DNA of 64,000 nucleotides from Azolla caroliniana (lineage: Eukaryota; Polypodiophyta): contig JBHGNT010000015.1 of assembly GCA_043228905.1 (NCBI GenBank), forward strand, positions 11,718,001 through 11,782,000, given 5' to 3'. Both the position numbers and the translations under genes were made by a program. Shown here piece after piece: positions 20,046 through 30,492 of the stretch (position 1 is the first letter of the stretch; each line of letters begins with the position of its first letter). A model generated the notes under the pieces. The model was given only the letters and a program-made list of their open reading frames with translations. It ran no database searches and was not told the origin of the DNA.

Positions 20046-22198
20046 TAAACAGATCACCCTCAGTACCTTTGGACGGAGACACGCCGCAGAAAGTGTGGAC
20101 CGGTAAGGAAGTGTCCTACCGGCATCTGAAGGTGTTCGGGTGTCTCGCATACGTGCATGTGGCAAAGGACCGGAGAGGAAAGCTAGATCCAAAGACCCGG
20201 CCATGCATATTCCTCGGTTACGGCGATGACGAGTTCGGCTACCGAGTATGGGACCCGGTCGACAAGAAGATATTCAGGAGTCGAGACATCATCTTCATGG
20301 AGGACAAGACACTCGCCGACTGGGAGTCGGAGAAGAAGGTGAAGAGCTCCAAGTCGACCGGTAATGATCAACTCTACGAGGAGCAGTCCCGACCGGCAAG
20401 GGACCGGTTAGCACTCGAGGATCCGGCCGAAGACGGTGAAGAAACAGAACCGGCCGAAGAAGATGAAAACGATACCGGAACCGGCCCCGATCCCGAAATG
20501 GATTCGGATGAAGAAGAATCGGAAGAACCGGTTACCGAAGCTCCGGAACGGAGATATCCTCTAAGAGAGAGAAGGGCCCCCCGGAGATTTCCGGAACCAG
20601 AGCACGTGCTGCTAACCGACGAGGGGGAGCCGGAGAGCTTTGAAGAAGCAAAGCATGACACCCAGAGCCGCAGGTGGTTGAGTGCCATGCAGGACGAGAT
20701 GGATTCCCTGCATGAGAACCACACATATGAACTTGTGGAGTTGCCGAAAGGAAAGCGGGCACTTCGAAACAAGTGGGTGTTCAAGCTGAAACCGGGAGAT
20801 GCCGGAAACCCCCCGAGATACAAAGCCAGGATCGTGGTGAAGGGGTTTCAGCAAAAGAAGGGCGTCGACTTCGACGAGATATTTGCCCCGGTAGTGAAGA
20901 TGACCTCCATCCGGACGGTGCTGAGCATAGCGGCAAGCATGGACCTCGAGGTAGAACAGATGGACGTGAAGACGGCATTCCTTCACGGTGACCTCGATGA
21001 AGAGATCTACATGCAGCAACCGGAAGGATTCGAGAAGAAAGGGAAGGAGCACCTGGTATGCCGGTTAAAGAAGAGCCTTTACGGACTGAAGCAGGCTCCC
21101 CGGCAATGGTACCGGAAGTTCGACTCCTTCATGACCGACGAAGGGTACCTCAAAACGCAGTCCGACCACTGCGTGTTTGTGAAGAAATTCGAAGGAGGAG
21201 ACTTTCTAATACTCCTCCTGTACGTGGACGACATGTTGATCGTCGGACGGGACCAGGTCAAGATACGGATGCTGAAGAAGGCTCTTCACCGAACCTTCTC
21301 AATGAAGGACCTGGGTCCGGCGAGGCAAATACTAGGGATGCACATCATCCGGGACCGAAAGAGGAAGCAGTTGTGGCTGTCACAGGAGAAGTACGTGACG
21401 AAGGTGCTTCACCGGTTCAACATGTCGGAAGCAAGACCGGTCGGATCGACCCTCCCGACAAACTGCAAGCTGTCCAAAAAGCAAAGTCCCAAGACAAAGG
21501 CTGAAAAGGAGGATATGATGAAAGTGCCATATGCCTCAGCCGTCGGGAGCTTGATGTACGCCATGGTGTGTACGAGACCGGACATCGGATATGCAGTCGG
21601 AGTGGTGAGCCGGTACATGAGCAATCCCGGCAAGGAGCATTGGAACGCGGCCAAGTGGATACTCCGATACCTGAAGGGCACGGCAAACGTGTGCCTCCGA
21701 TTCGGCTCCGGTAAGCCCGAACTCGACGGCTTCACCGATTCGGATATGTCGGCTGATGCAGATACCAGCCGGTCCACATCAGGGTATGTGATGACGTATG
21801 CAGGGGGAGCTGTTTCATGGCAGTCGAGGCTGCAGAAGACGGTTGCGTTGTCAACCACGGAGGCGGAGTACATGGCGGCTGTTGAAGCCGGCAAGGAAGT
21901 AATATGGATGAAGGACTTCATTAGAGAGCTCGGTATCCGGCAGGAGGAGTACCAACTCTACTGTGACAGTCAGAGTGCAATCCACCTTGCGAAGAACGCG
22001 GCCTATCACTCCCGGACGAAGCACATCCAGCGAAAATATCACTGGATCCGGGAAAGGATAGAAGACAAGGAGTTCGTGCTGACAAAGATCCACACGGACG
22101 AGAACGGGTCGGATATGCTGACCAAGGTCCTCACACCCGACAAGCTGGAAGCATGCCGGAAGAGGATCGGACTGGAAAGACATCCCATGCCGAAGTGA
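20042..22198 (+). CDS. C2 integrase C-terminus, reverse transcriptase and RNase H ORF
   Basis: 718 open codons. It starts inside the integrase C-terminal region (INRSPS, LKVFGCLAYVHV, FLGYGDDEFGYRVWDP), then an acidic Glu/Pro linker, then RT (KWVFKLKPG, VEQMDVKTAFLHGDL, LYGLKQAPRQWY, and catalytic LLLYVDDMLIVG) and RNase H (DGFTDSDMSADADTSRSTSG, TTEAEYMAA, YCDSQSAIHLAKN). Active-site residues of RT and RNase H are intact. The polypurine tract GAAGGGGGAG follows the stop and abuts the 3' LTR. Without the upstream frame it lacks a normal start, so expression would need a frameshift or an internal start. Confidence 0.92.
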   Translation: MINRSPSVPLDGDTPQKVWTGKEVSYRHLKVFGCLAYVHVAKDRRGKLDPKTRPCIFLGYGDDEFGYRVWDPVDKKIFRSRDIIFMEDKTLADWESEKKVKSSKSTGNDQLYEEQSRPARDRLALEDPAEDGEETEPAEEDENDTGTGPDPEMDSDEEESEEPVTEAPERRYPLRERRAPRRFPEPEHVLLTDEGEPESFEEAKHDTQSRRWLSAMQDEMDSLHENHTYELVELPKGKRALRNKWVFKLKPGDAGNPPRYKARIVVKGFQQKKGVDFDEIFAPVVKMTSIRTVLSIAASMDLEVEQMDVKTAFLHGDLDEEIYMQQPEGFEKKGKEHLVCRLKKSLYGLKQAPRQWYRKFDSFMTDEGYLKTQSDHCVFVKKFEGGDFLILLLYVDDMLIVGRDQVKIRMLKKALHRTFSMKDLGPARQILGMHIIRDRKRKQLWLSQEKYVTKVLHRFNMSEARPVGSTLPTNCKLSKKQSPKTKAEKEDMMKVPYASAVGSLMYAMVCTRPDIGYAVGVVSRYMSNPGKEHWNAAKWILRYLKGTANVCLRFGSGKPELDGFTDSDMSADADTSRSTSGYVMTYAGGAVSWQSRLQKTVALSTTEAEYMAAVEAGKEVIWMKDFIRELGIRQEEYQLYCDSQSAIHLAKNAAYHSRTKHIQRKYHWIRERIEDKEFVLTKIHTDENGSDMLTKVLTPDKLEACRKRIGLERHPMPK

Positions 22199-22208
22199 AG
22201 GGGGAGTT
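22196..22208 (+). other. C2 polypurine tract
   Basis: GAAGGGGGAGTT immediately upstream of the 3' LTR; it primes plus-strand DNA synthesis. Confidence 0.85.
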
Positions 22209-22823
22209 TGTTGGGATTTCGGTCCCTTCGGATGGGATGGTCGGATGTCGGAGACGAATGCCGACAAGCCCGGTTTCGGTTTCGGATCCGGATGACGAAG
22301 ACCCCGGCTTCGGTGCCGGATGACGAATGTACCCAGAGAGCGATCCGGATGCAGGGACATATCCGTGAATATGTTCGCTATGGGCCCCTGAGGCCACAGT
22401 TGTAAATAGCCCCAAAGTCATATGTGTATAAATATGACTTAGGGCAAACTGTTTTGTTGTTGCTAATTATTTTTCTGTTTTTCCACTCAAGAGGAGTGAA
22501 GAGGGAGCAGCCGTGAGAGAGAGAGAGAGAGATAGAGCGCGAGAGAGGAAGAGGTAGACGCCTCTGTGTATTTCCGCCGCCTGTGGCGAGGACAGCGAGC
22601 TCAAGGTCGTCGCCTTGGAGCTCGTCATTGTATACTTCTCTTTGTATAGTGTTGTTTGGAGTCTTGTACTCCCGTGGTTTTTCCCGTCTAGGGTTTTCCA
22701 CGTTAATCCCTGTGTACTCGCGTTTTGATTCTCCGTGTGGTTCCTATTTTCTGCTGCATTGATCCGCGATTACTCGGTTGTGGCCGAGGGAAGAAGGGGA
22801 ATCGAAGCGCTGTTTTCCCAACA
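22209..22823 (+). repeat. C2 3' LTR
   Basis: 615 bp, same termini as the 5' LTR and 613 of 615 positions identical; followed at 22824-22828 by the CTTTC duplication. Confidence 0.97.
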
Positions 22824-23520
22824 CTTTCTCAATATGGTCGTTCGTGAACTAACACATCATTACGCCGTAGTCCACAAGAAAAGTACGCCATATTATCCAT
22901 AGGCGAATGGGTTGGCGGAGTCCACCAACAAGACGTTGCAAACCATATTAAAGAAAATCGTCAATGAAAATAGAACATATTGGGATACCAAATTACATAG
23001 TGCGTTATGGGTGTATAAAACCAGCTACAAAACAAGCATACAGTCAACACCGTTTCGACTAGCGTTTGGGCTAGAGGCTATTATGCCGGTAGAGTTTTAG
23101 ATACCCAGTTTACGGATTCAAGTACGGGACCGACTATCGGAAGCCAAGTCGGAGGAAGTACGGCTCCACCAGCTACTCGAACTCGGTGAAACATGCGTAC
23201 ACAGCATGGCTGTGTTGGAGTAGGAACAACAACGGCGTAAAGCGATTGTGGATCGACATCGGAATGTACGAGAAAAGGATTTCGCGGTCGGTAGAGCGGT
23301 ACTGGTTTTCCAAACCCGCATGGGCCATATGCTAGGAAAGTTACGATTCCGCTAGACAAGCCCGTACTGGATAATAGGAGCGGAACAAGGCACGTTCCAA
23401 CTAGGCACGTTGGCCGGGGAAGTCTTACGACAAAAGGTGAATGGGTTTCGCCTTAAACCTTATCTGGGACCTACGCCACCTAACCCATTCCCCGCCAGAT
23501 AGGACAAAGCCGAAGAACCC
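22824..23520 (+). pseudogene. G2 integrase, C-terminal half
   Basis: G2 integrase resumes after C2: the third catalytic residue lies in NGLAESTNKTLQ (Glu, about 22915). It is followed by WDTKLHSALWVYKTSYKTS, TPFRLAFGLEAIMPVEF and an H2C-like C-terminal part to about 23500. In-frame TAG codons replace expected CAG at 22900-22902, 23098-23100 and 23221-23223, and a further stop lies near 23354, so the gene is dead. Confidence 0.85.
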
Positions 23521-23675
23521 GCGGCGTAAGCGGACGGCCCTACTTGTAGCATAGTGTAAAAATAGGCTTGTATGTAACTGTTACGAAAAAAAAAGAAAAA
23601 GAGAAGATAACAATGCTATTAAAAAAGGACTGAATGCATGCACAAACTTCTAGACCAAGAACACGCGACACCACG
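23521..23675 (+). other. G2 spacer between pol and the extra ORF
   Basis: About 150 bases with a poly-A/AAG tract (23585-23605). The same spacer, with a similar purine run, is found in G4 (63842-64000, minus), so it belongs to the element. Confidence 0.6.
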
Positions 23676-26132
23676 ATGGCTCACCGCCCAATGAACCCTA
23701 GGCCACAAAAAGAAGGAAATAGAAGGTCTTCTTCACAATACAGAAATCCACCTCCTAACTCTCAGCGCTCTCATCGCTCCCCTCTCTCACCTTCTCCTCC
23801 ATCCTATCACAGAGCTCAAACCCACCGCAACCAACAATCTCCCCCCCACGAGCCTACTGTGACTATGCCGATATTTATCTCTACCGTCTTACGTCGATGG
23901 CTCGTGGAGAAACGCTTGGATGGGTACATCAAGGTCGCAGAGGCACCTCCACACCCGGATGCATTTGACATCGCCAGAAAGTGCAACATCGACACGGTCA
24001 CCAACTCATCCATCCAGAAAAAGTTAGACCTGTCATCCCTAGGGGAAAGGCATTTCGAAATCCCTCCTCCGGAGTCACTGCAGAGATATTTCGGTCCATA
24101 TTCGTCCTTCGCCAAGGCATATAGGATGAAGGAGATCCTGGATCCCTTTTACGCGAAGTTGCCAAGTTCCTATTAGAGGTTAGATGCGTACATGTAAACG
24201 CATATGGCATGCCCAAGCAGAAGGTAGGTATCATTATTGATACCTTTAAAGGGTGTACGGTCAATTGGGGGGTCATCACAGGGCCAACGTTAAGGGAAGG
24301 CCTGCACGCGTATCAAGGAGGCAAGAAGCTCAGGCCTATCATACAACAGTACTTGACGTTACTATTCCCACCCCAAGGCCTGCCGGCACCGTAGCCCAGG
24401 AGGCCCACGTCGCCGCCTCGATCCGCGAAGCGCAGGTTAGCGGAGTTAGCCACCACAGAGTGGGAGGATAAACCCCAACCCGTCCATCCGGACACACGGA
24501 CAGTGCCGGAAGAGCAGGCGCTCCGAGGAAGCGGCACCAGAGCTAGACGCCGAACCTCGACAGGAAAGCCCTAGGCCGAAATAGCAGAGGCTGGACAGGA
24601 AAGATGGGCGAGGATTAGTTAAATTCGTACTCCTGGCAGTGGAGACCACGACCGCAGGCGACGACTCCGCAACTACGGAGCCAAACACCACCTTCGAAAT
24701 AATCCGGGAGACACGGCTGATCATTACGGCCCAGTCACAACGAGGGAAAGCCGTATTGACGACGGAAAGCGAGGTCTTGGCATACCTGGATATCCCGGAC
24801 ATGGCCCATGAGTTCAACGCACTATTACAGTTCGAAACCTCTTTTGATCTCATGGAATTCTTGGCAACGCAACAGATAAAGGTCTCATAACGAATGGCCT
24901 AGGAGCACGCGGAGCGCCAAATGATCGAGCCAACCTTAACACAAACGGCGGAGAGTGACGATGAGGACCAGTTAGCCAGAGTCGGCAAACGGAGGAACGC
25001 CAATATACACCGAATGGGGATGGAACTACCCCCATTAAACACGACCCTAGTTGAAGTTCATAGGGAACTGGCAAAGGTCAGCATGGGCGCCAAGGAGATG
25101 GCCATTAAAAATAAGAATGTCTGGAAGAAGGTTAAATTGACCCAAGGCGAACTGCAAAAAGCCAACGAACGCATCGCGGAGTTGGAAAATAACGCAACTA
25201 TGGCACAACGGGCAGCTCCACCACCAAACAACGCCATCAAAGCCTTGAAGGAAGAGATTGAGGCTCAGACCTCCATTGCCTCAAAAGCAAAACAGGTCGT
25301 ACAACTAGCGGAATCAGAAATTGACCGCCTCTGCGCTGAACTTTGCCAGTCCTTAGACAGGGAAAAGGACATCTGGGCCAACGGCCGAAAAGCAGTAAAA
25401 ACCCTTGAAGAGAAACTTTTTGCGGAGACAACACAGCATACACGGACAAAAGAAGAAAACGCCCAATTACGGGAGGAAGCGAAAAAATCGGAGGCGGAAA
25501 CCGCGGGACTCTGGGCCTTATTGGAGAAAAAGAAGGCATGGTTCGACAAGCAGCTGGTGGGCGAATAGGAAAGAAGGCATTAGCTCGAAATCCGCCTGAA
25601 CAATGAAATGGGAAAACTAGAAGAACTACATGCGAAGGAATCCTAGCTGTGGGTGGGTATGAAGAGCACGTATGAAGAAGCGGCGGCAGTTAGTTAGCAA
25701 GAAATTGCAAACCTCAAGAAGTCTGTGGAAGAAGCATGCAACCGTTGCCAGGCCATCACAGACAACGTGCGTATCCTCCTACAAACGAATCGGGAGAGGT
25801 TTACGACGCAATTGAAAACGGCGCTAGACAAAGGATGGATGGCGTGGGCGGCACAAGGAGTGGAATTGCACGCGTATCGAGCGGACTGGGAGAACCGGAG
25901 AAAAGATGACAGAGGCTTCTATAAACTCAATAAGGAAAGCATTGCGGCGGTATGCGAGGACCTAACGCAAGACTATCGTACGCTAGCGGACCAACATTCT
26001 GAAGAACTCGCGCAGCTATTAGATGATTTTGGTGAAAGTTAGGAGGATCTCTTTGACCAGATCACGCAAGCCGGTAGCACGCGAACAAACGGGGAATCCA
26101 TCGCGATACCAATTCCGGATACCGTTGTCGTA
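23676..26132 (+). pseudogene. G2 extra ORF after pol: coiled-coil protein (decayed)
   Basis: The start ATG at 23676 (MAHRPMNP) is conserved in G4 (63841, minus). The N-terminal 90 residues are Ser/Pro/Arg-rich. A globular part follows (RRWLVEKRLDGYI, then LDLSSLGERHFE, RYFGPYSS, and MPKQKVGIIIDTFKG), then a variable Pro-rich linker, then a long Ala/Glu/Lys-rich coiled coil (about 24990-25990). Stops: several CAG-to-TAG changes (25566, 25581, 25645, 25695, 26040) and others. The layout resembles the putative gypsy-type domain plus coiled-coil proteins annotated near plant gypsy elements; this is tentative. It stops matching G4 at about 26132. Confidence 0.75.
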
Positions 26133-26420
26133 GTGTAATTCGCACACTACGTGAAAAATTACATTTTTGGTCTCTCCGGATAGGACATGGAGTACCCGGT
26201 GAGAACCGGAAGGACCGAAACCGGTAAGGAGAGCTGGATGAAGAAGGCCGGTGAGAGTCGGTGAGAAACGGACGAAGAGATCGGTAAGGAGGTCCTGGTA
26301 AGAACCGGACAAAGAAAACTAGCAAGCACCGGATGAAGCAGAACCGGAAATAGCCGGATGAAGAAGGCCGGTGAGAGTCTCTCATCGGATGAAGAGACAT
26401 ATTTGTAAATAGAAGAAAGT
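26133..26420 (+). repeat. Degenerate CCGG-rich repeat, possible LTR scrap
   Basis: Variants of GGTGAGAACCGG and GGATGAAGAAGGCCGGTGAG are repeated; the latter occurs twice about 120 bases apart. The segment ends GAGACATATTTGTAAATAG, like the text after the CCGG-rich part of the solo LTR at 57696-58458 (GAGACATATTCGTAAATATG on the minus strand). It is therefore probably a diverged LTR of that copia group. Confidence 0.4.
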
Positions 26421-26444
26421 ATAAAAATATATATATTACATGCA

Positions 26445-26505
26445 TAGGGCAAGATTCCAACCTTGCACCTCTATGTTAATAATGTTAAGCCTTATCATTA
26501 TACTA
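26445..26505 (-). other. tRNA-like A-box/B-box module
   Basis: The minus strand reads TATAATGATAAGGCTTAACA (A-box-like) and then AGGTTGGAATCTTGCC (B-box-like) about 25 bases on. It is probably the head of a SINE; no cloverleaf is complete. Confidence 0.35.
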
Positions 26506-27400
26506 GCGTATTATGAATTTTAAAGTTATACTAAACTTTATCCCATGTAAAATTTCTAGACATGCATGGTACAAAAAGTTATTCATGCATAGACACTTGA
26601 GTTAAAAGAAAAGATGAGATAGAAAGCTAATCATGCACATGCAGTGTGCATGAAAACTAAAGATAGAAAAAGCATGATGCTTGCATGTGAAAAACTTAGA
26701 CTCTTCCAATACTATATAAGGAAGAGAGAAAGATGTATAGAGGTTGTTGATTATTTTTACAAGGGTTGATTAATATAATATAATTGTGGGATCCACGAGT
26801 TTGTTAACTATTTTTCTCTCTTAAATTAAGTACTCACTAATACACTATACTCGTGGGATTCATGAGTTTTTCATATCTTTCTTTCTTACAATATAATTCA
26901 TATTCTTAATTGTCTTAGAATTTTCTTCTCTCCTAGTGGATACCAAGGTGAACATTGCCGACAGCCTCACCATGCCTCTCCCAGATCTACACTTCAATGC
27001 ACTAAGACGACATATGGGACTTACAAGTGAGCGATCAAAGAGGAGCCGAACAAAGGAGTAGAAGGTAAGTCGAAGAATGACACAACTAGACAACTCGAAA
27101 CGACAAAGTTGAAGGAGCCGGACAGCCTGAAGGCTACAGACACAATTGAGTGCGAGGAAACCGAAAGGATAGGAGAGAATCGAAGGTTGAATGGAACCGA
27201 AAACCGATCGATGATCCATCGGAGAGCACAAGAATCAACGCGCGTAGAGAACCGATGGCCTAGAGGCCAAAAGTTGAATTGGTCATTAGTGAGCCAATAA
27301 ACTTGTAACATATGTATAGTTGATTCAGTTTAAGATGTAAGTTGAGCTTATGAGGGAGATAAGCCCATCACATTGTATGTAAAACAAAGTAGTCCTTTTA
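26506..27400. other. No gene; retroelement-like 3' flank
   Basis: AT-rich DNA with GTGGGATCCACGAGT and CTCGTGGGATTCATGAG (26787-26870), half-palindromes related to those at 54822-55048. From 27320 the text leads into a polypurine tract and an LTR start, so this may be the 3' untranslated end of a copia element. Open frames have no recognised domain. Confidence 0.35.
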
Positions 27401-27575
27401 CAGGGGAGTTTGTTGGGATAAAAGTCCCACTTCGCCCACCTTGTATCTCTAGTGTGAACACAGTTAACCTAACTATATAAGTAGGGAACCGTTCTTGTAA
27501 AGGATGTTTGAAGGTGAATGGAAGACAATCTTCTTTCAGCACATCTCTCTCTCTCTCTCTCTCTCTCTCTAGAAT
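27401..27575 (+). repeat. Copia-type LTR start with polypurine tract
   Basis: CAGGGGAGTT (27401-27410) is followed directly by TGTTGGGATAAAAGTCCCAC, the usual polypurine tract to LTR junction. TATATAAG near 27473 and a (CT)n leader (27543-27571) follow. The right terminus is not recognised. Confidence 0.45.
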
Positions 27576-28104
27576 TGCATGGGACGCAAGCAAAAATATC
27601 CAAAAGACGCATAAAAGCAAAATTTTGTGTTCCGGTTGAATGCAAGACACTTGATTAATGATGCATCGCTAGATTCCTCAATAAATGAGGCCTTTTTGCA
27701 ACGCCAATGTATCATGATATGGGAAAAATGTGGAAGCTCACGCTTCACACATTATACTACACATGTTGCACCTAACTATAAAACCATATTCTTTGTGAAA
27801 CGGGGAAATTGTACACATCAATACATGTTAGAGCCCATCCCGTTATCTTCCATTCGAACCATTGCTTCCATGCGACTTAGCTCACATCCATTGCGATGTG
27901 AGACAGGGCATTGGGGCACAAATTATGAGAGTGGCAGGCTAAGTATCACACTTTTATACAATACTCTGCCTTTGATCATATTCGACCATGCTTTCCACAT
28001 CTCTTCGACCAAGCCCAATCCTTGCACGAAATTTCTCTCACAACCACAATGTACAGTCTTGATTGCAACATTCATTGGTAAAGTTCTTGAACATTGAGAG
28101 TCGC
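27576..28104. other. No gene recognised
   Basis: A 156-codon open frame at 27627-28097 has no motif, domain or compositional support and crosses no known element boundary; I treat it as chance or as a very decayed retroelement. Confidence 0.3.
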
Positions 28105-28167
28105 TACTCACGTGAAATGTAATATTTTTGGTCTCATAGGTCATATTTGACCTCCGAAGACGATAAT

Positions 28168-28205
<38 letters not shown>

Positions 28206-28607
28206 ACCCTCTTGTTTGTCTACTCCTCTACTTGTTTGTTAGACTAACTAGCAGGTTCTCAATCATCTTCCACATCATCATCATCATCATTAACTTCATA
28301 TCTAACACCCACGCTCACCAACTCTATTTGATGCATTGATGAATTGGAAGAAATGCTTGCCAAGTTGGTAAAGGAAGAAGGCGTTGAAGAAGTTGCAATT
28401 GGGAATGTTGTTATCATGCTTTTGCTATATGTGGATGATGTAGTGATTTTTGGTCTCATCAAGAGTCACTACTCAGTTTGACACGTATCACGTGAAATGT
28501 AATATTTTTGGTCTCATAGGCCATATTTGACCTCCAAAGACGATAATATAATCTATCTATCTATCTATCTATCTATCTGTTTATCTATCTATCTATCTAT
28601 CTATCTC
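28105..28607 (+). repeat. Two direct copies of a ~75-bp module, each ending in a microsatellite, around a copia RT scrap
   Basis: ACGTGAAATGTAATATTTTT followed by GGTCTCATAGG(T/C)CATATTTGACC occurs at about 28109 and 28490. The first copy ends in (CT)n (28172-28203), the second in (TCTA)n (28554-28607). Between them, 28338-28460 encodes VVIMLLLYVDDVVIFG, the catalytic block of a Ty1/copia reverse transcriptase, in a frame open for about 40 codons. A related module (TACGTGAAAAATTACATTTT) lies at 26151. Confidence 0.5.
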
Positions 28608-28849
28608 TTCATAGTTATTAGCTTATCTAGTTGTTACACTACAAGCATTGTGTATTGGGTCGAACCCAATTTTCACACCTCTCTATTACTTCATACATAT
28701 CTCTTAATTTATTAGATGTCTTTGTGGAATGTAGGTCTCTATTGGGCAACCTTACTAACTAAGCTCTCTTTCTCTTTCTTTATTTTTAATCTTTCTTCCC
28801 CCCTCTTCATCCCCATTTCCCCCTCTTTTTCGTCTTCTTTTAATAAAAC

Positions 28850-29056
28850 AAATGCATTGTTTTATGACGCATTTGTTTTAGTGTCACTAAATTTCCAGCG
28901 ATGCATTTTTATGCATCACATAGTGATGCTATTTTTCTTAAGTGTGCCACTATGCAACACATTTTAATTAGTCACTTAATAATAGTTAGTGACACAATTA
29001 GCCATGCATTTTACCAAAAAATGGGGTGTTGCTAATGCCCATTCTATTGTAGTGGT
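28850..29056 (-). mobile_element. Possible CACTA-transposon terminus with subterminal repeats
   Basis: Read on the minus strand from 29056, the sequence starts CACTACAATAGAATGGGC, the typical CACTA end. It is followed by several subterminal GTGTCACTAA/TTAGTGACAC words. A CACTACAAGC start at 28638 could be the partner, but the flanking 3-bp duplications do not match, so the left end is uncertain. Confidence 0.35.
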
Positions 29057-29129
29057 TTCACATACACACACGTATTTTCACGACAATGCATCATGATAAC
29101 TATCACACAAAGAATGTTGTAATAATGTG

Positions 29130-30230
29130 AAAACTACAATACATATCATCCCACTCCATAGATGATGAATTCCACAAATCATGATGCACAAACTAGGACT
29201 TGACCTATCAATATTCTCTATATATTGTTCCCCAAGTCTGATGTAACATAGCTGGTTGTGCATGACTTCACAATCCAAATGTAATTACCCTTGTATTCTA
29301 GTCCATTGACAACATAAAATATAAGGGCAAGGAGGAACAACATGATTTGGAATGGTATTAGAAGCAAAAGGTTCAATAAACTAAAATATGGGACATGATG
29401 AAGGTACATATGTGAAGTGAGATGTGTACAAAATGTAACACCATTGACTAGGCTAGAGATCATAAATGGACCACGGTGTTGGTAATCTAGCTTATCTCAT
29501 GGTTTGCTAGTTTTCACATTACGTTTATTTACTATATTTCCCTCCAACTTGAAACTTGGGTTTTGCATATGAAGAATAGACACGGTTATGATTTACAACT
29601 AACTTTTGGAGTGAATTGAGCACTAGGGGAATGGGAGAAAGCTAGACTCGCAACTGCTTGAGTCCAATTTGATGTTCCTTAGTAATAGGATTCTTAAACT
29701 CTTATGATTACTCAAGCATTATATTGTGAGAATCAAGATCTATGTTTGTGAAGAATGAAGTATGACTCATAGAAGTATGTATTGAATCATTGTAAGGAAA
29801 GTTAAACCAATCATCCAATTGGTAGGTAGGTAACAATTTGACACTTACTTTGTATGGCATTGCTTGGTTTGGCAAATGATTTTGAGATGTTTTCTAGCCC
29901 ACAATCACAGATAATGTTATTGGGAGAAACATACTACTTAGAAACTCTTAAGTAGCTTGAGCAAAGGCGTAAAAAAATCAAGATGTCATCTTGACTACAC
30001 TCATCGATAAGGTCACCAAGAGAATCATGATGCTTAAATACATCTTATATAACAAGATTTATTGTATCTTTGTTATTCTTGATGCATGGAAGAAAACATG
30101 TCATCTTAGTGAAATAACATAAAAAACTTTGAAAATAGGAGTTTTAAATCCAAAGGAGTAGATTTTCTTAGTTCCTTTACAACTGAGAATGGCGACAACC
30201 ACCCATGCATGTGACGTCTAGGCATCTTAG
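29130..30230 (-). pseudogene. Heavily decayed Ty3/gypsy integrase C-terminal region
   Basis: The minus-strand frame 29470-29218 reads GPFMISSLVNGVT, SHMYLHHVPYFSLL, which parallels the Ty3/gypsy integrase C-terminus (GPFxVxxRIxxxxYRLxLP, then HxVFHVSxLK), also seen here at 53775-54164. Upstream broken frames fit integrase core text only loosely. No LTR was found. Confidence 0.4.
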
Positions 30231-30407
30231 ACAAACTACATATATAGCAAATGCAAACTTAGTCCTCAATAAATGTGTTGATTATCATTGACACATAGTA
30301 GATTTAGTGTTTATTTAACATTGTATAATCACTTATCATTTGCTTAATACACTATATTTGCTAATCTCGTGTATTCTCCGTCTTCCTCTTCCACTCCTTC
30401 TCCCTCT

Positions 30408-30408
30408 C

Positions 30409-30490
<82 letters not shown>
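30408..30490 (+). repeat. (CT)n microsatellite, about 80 bp
   Basis: An uninterrupted CT dinucleotide run, the longest in the window. Confidence 0.98.

Positions 30491-30492
<2 letters not shown>

Larger units (their letters stand above)
17623..22823 (+). mobile_element. C2: young Ty1/copia element nested in G2
   Basis: A complete 5,201-bp structure: LTR, primer site, gag, protease, integrase, RT, RNase H, polypurine tract, LTR, flanked by CTTTC duplications. The two 615-bp LTRs differ at only two positions (about 0.3 percent), so insertion is recent. The coding region is otherwise open but has lost part of the integrase core at about 20040, with a frameshift. The element therefore probably could not integrate without help from another copy, unless the deletion came after insertion. 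Confidence 0.95.
11715..26132 (+). mobile_element. G2: Tat/Ogre-like Ty3/gypsy retrotransposon, split by two later insertions
   Basis: Parts in order: 5' LTR, primer site, gag with two CCHC knuckles, protease, RT, RNase H, integrase, and an extra coiled-coil ORF after pol. All reading frames carry stops, most of the CAG-to-TAG type. A solo LTR (15438-16246) interrupts RT, and copia C2 (17623-22823) interrupts integrase. At about 26132 the match to the sister copy G4 stops abruptly inside the extra ORF, so the 3' end and 3' LTR are lost. The protease word DGSSG and the extra ORF support the Tat/Ogre group. Confidence is high for Ty3/gypsy, lower for the exact lineage. Confidence 0.85.

Noticed and set aside
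27627-28097. 156-codon plus-strand frame
   Set aside because: It has no motif and no biased codon pattern, and lies in LTR-like DNA.
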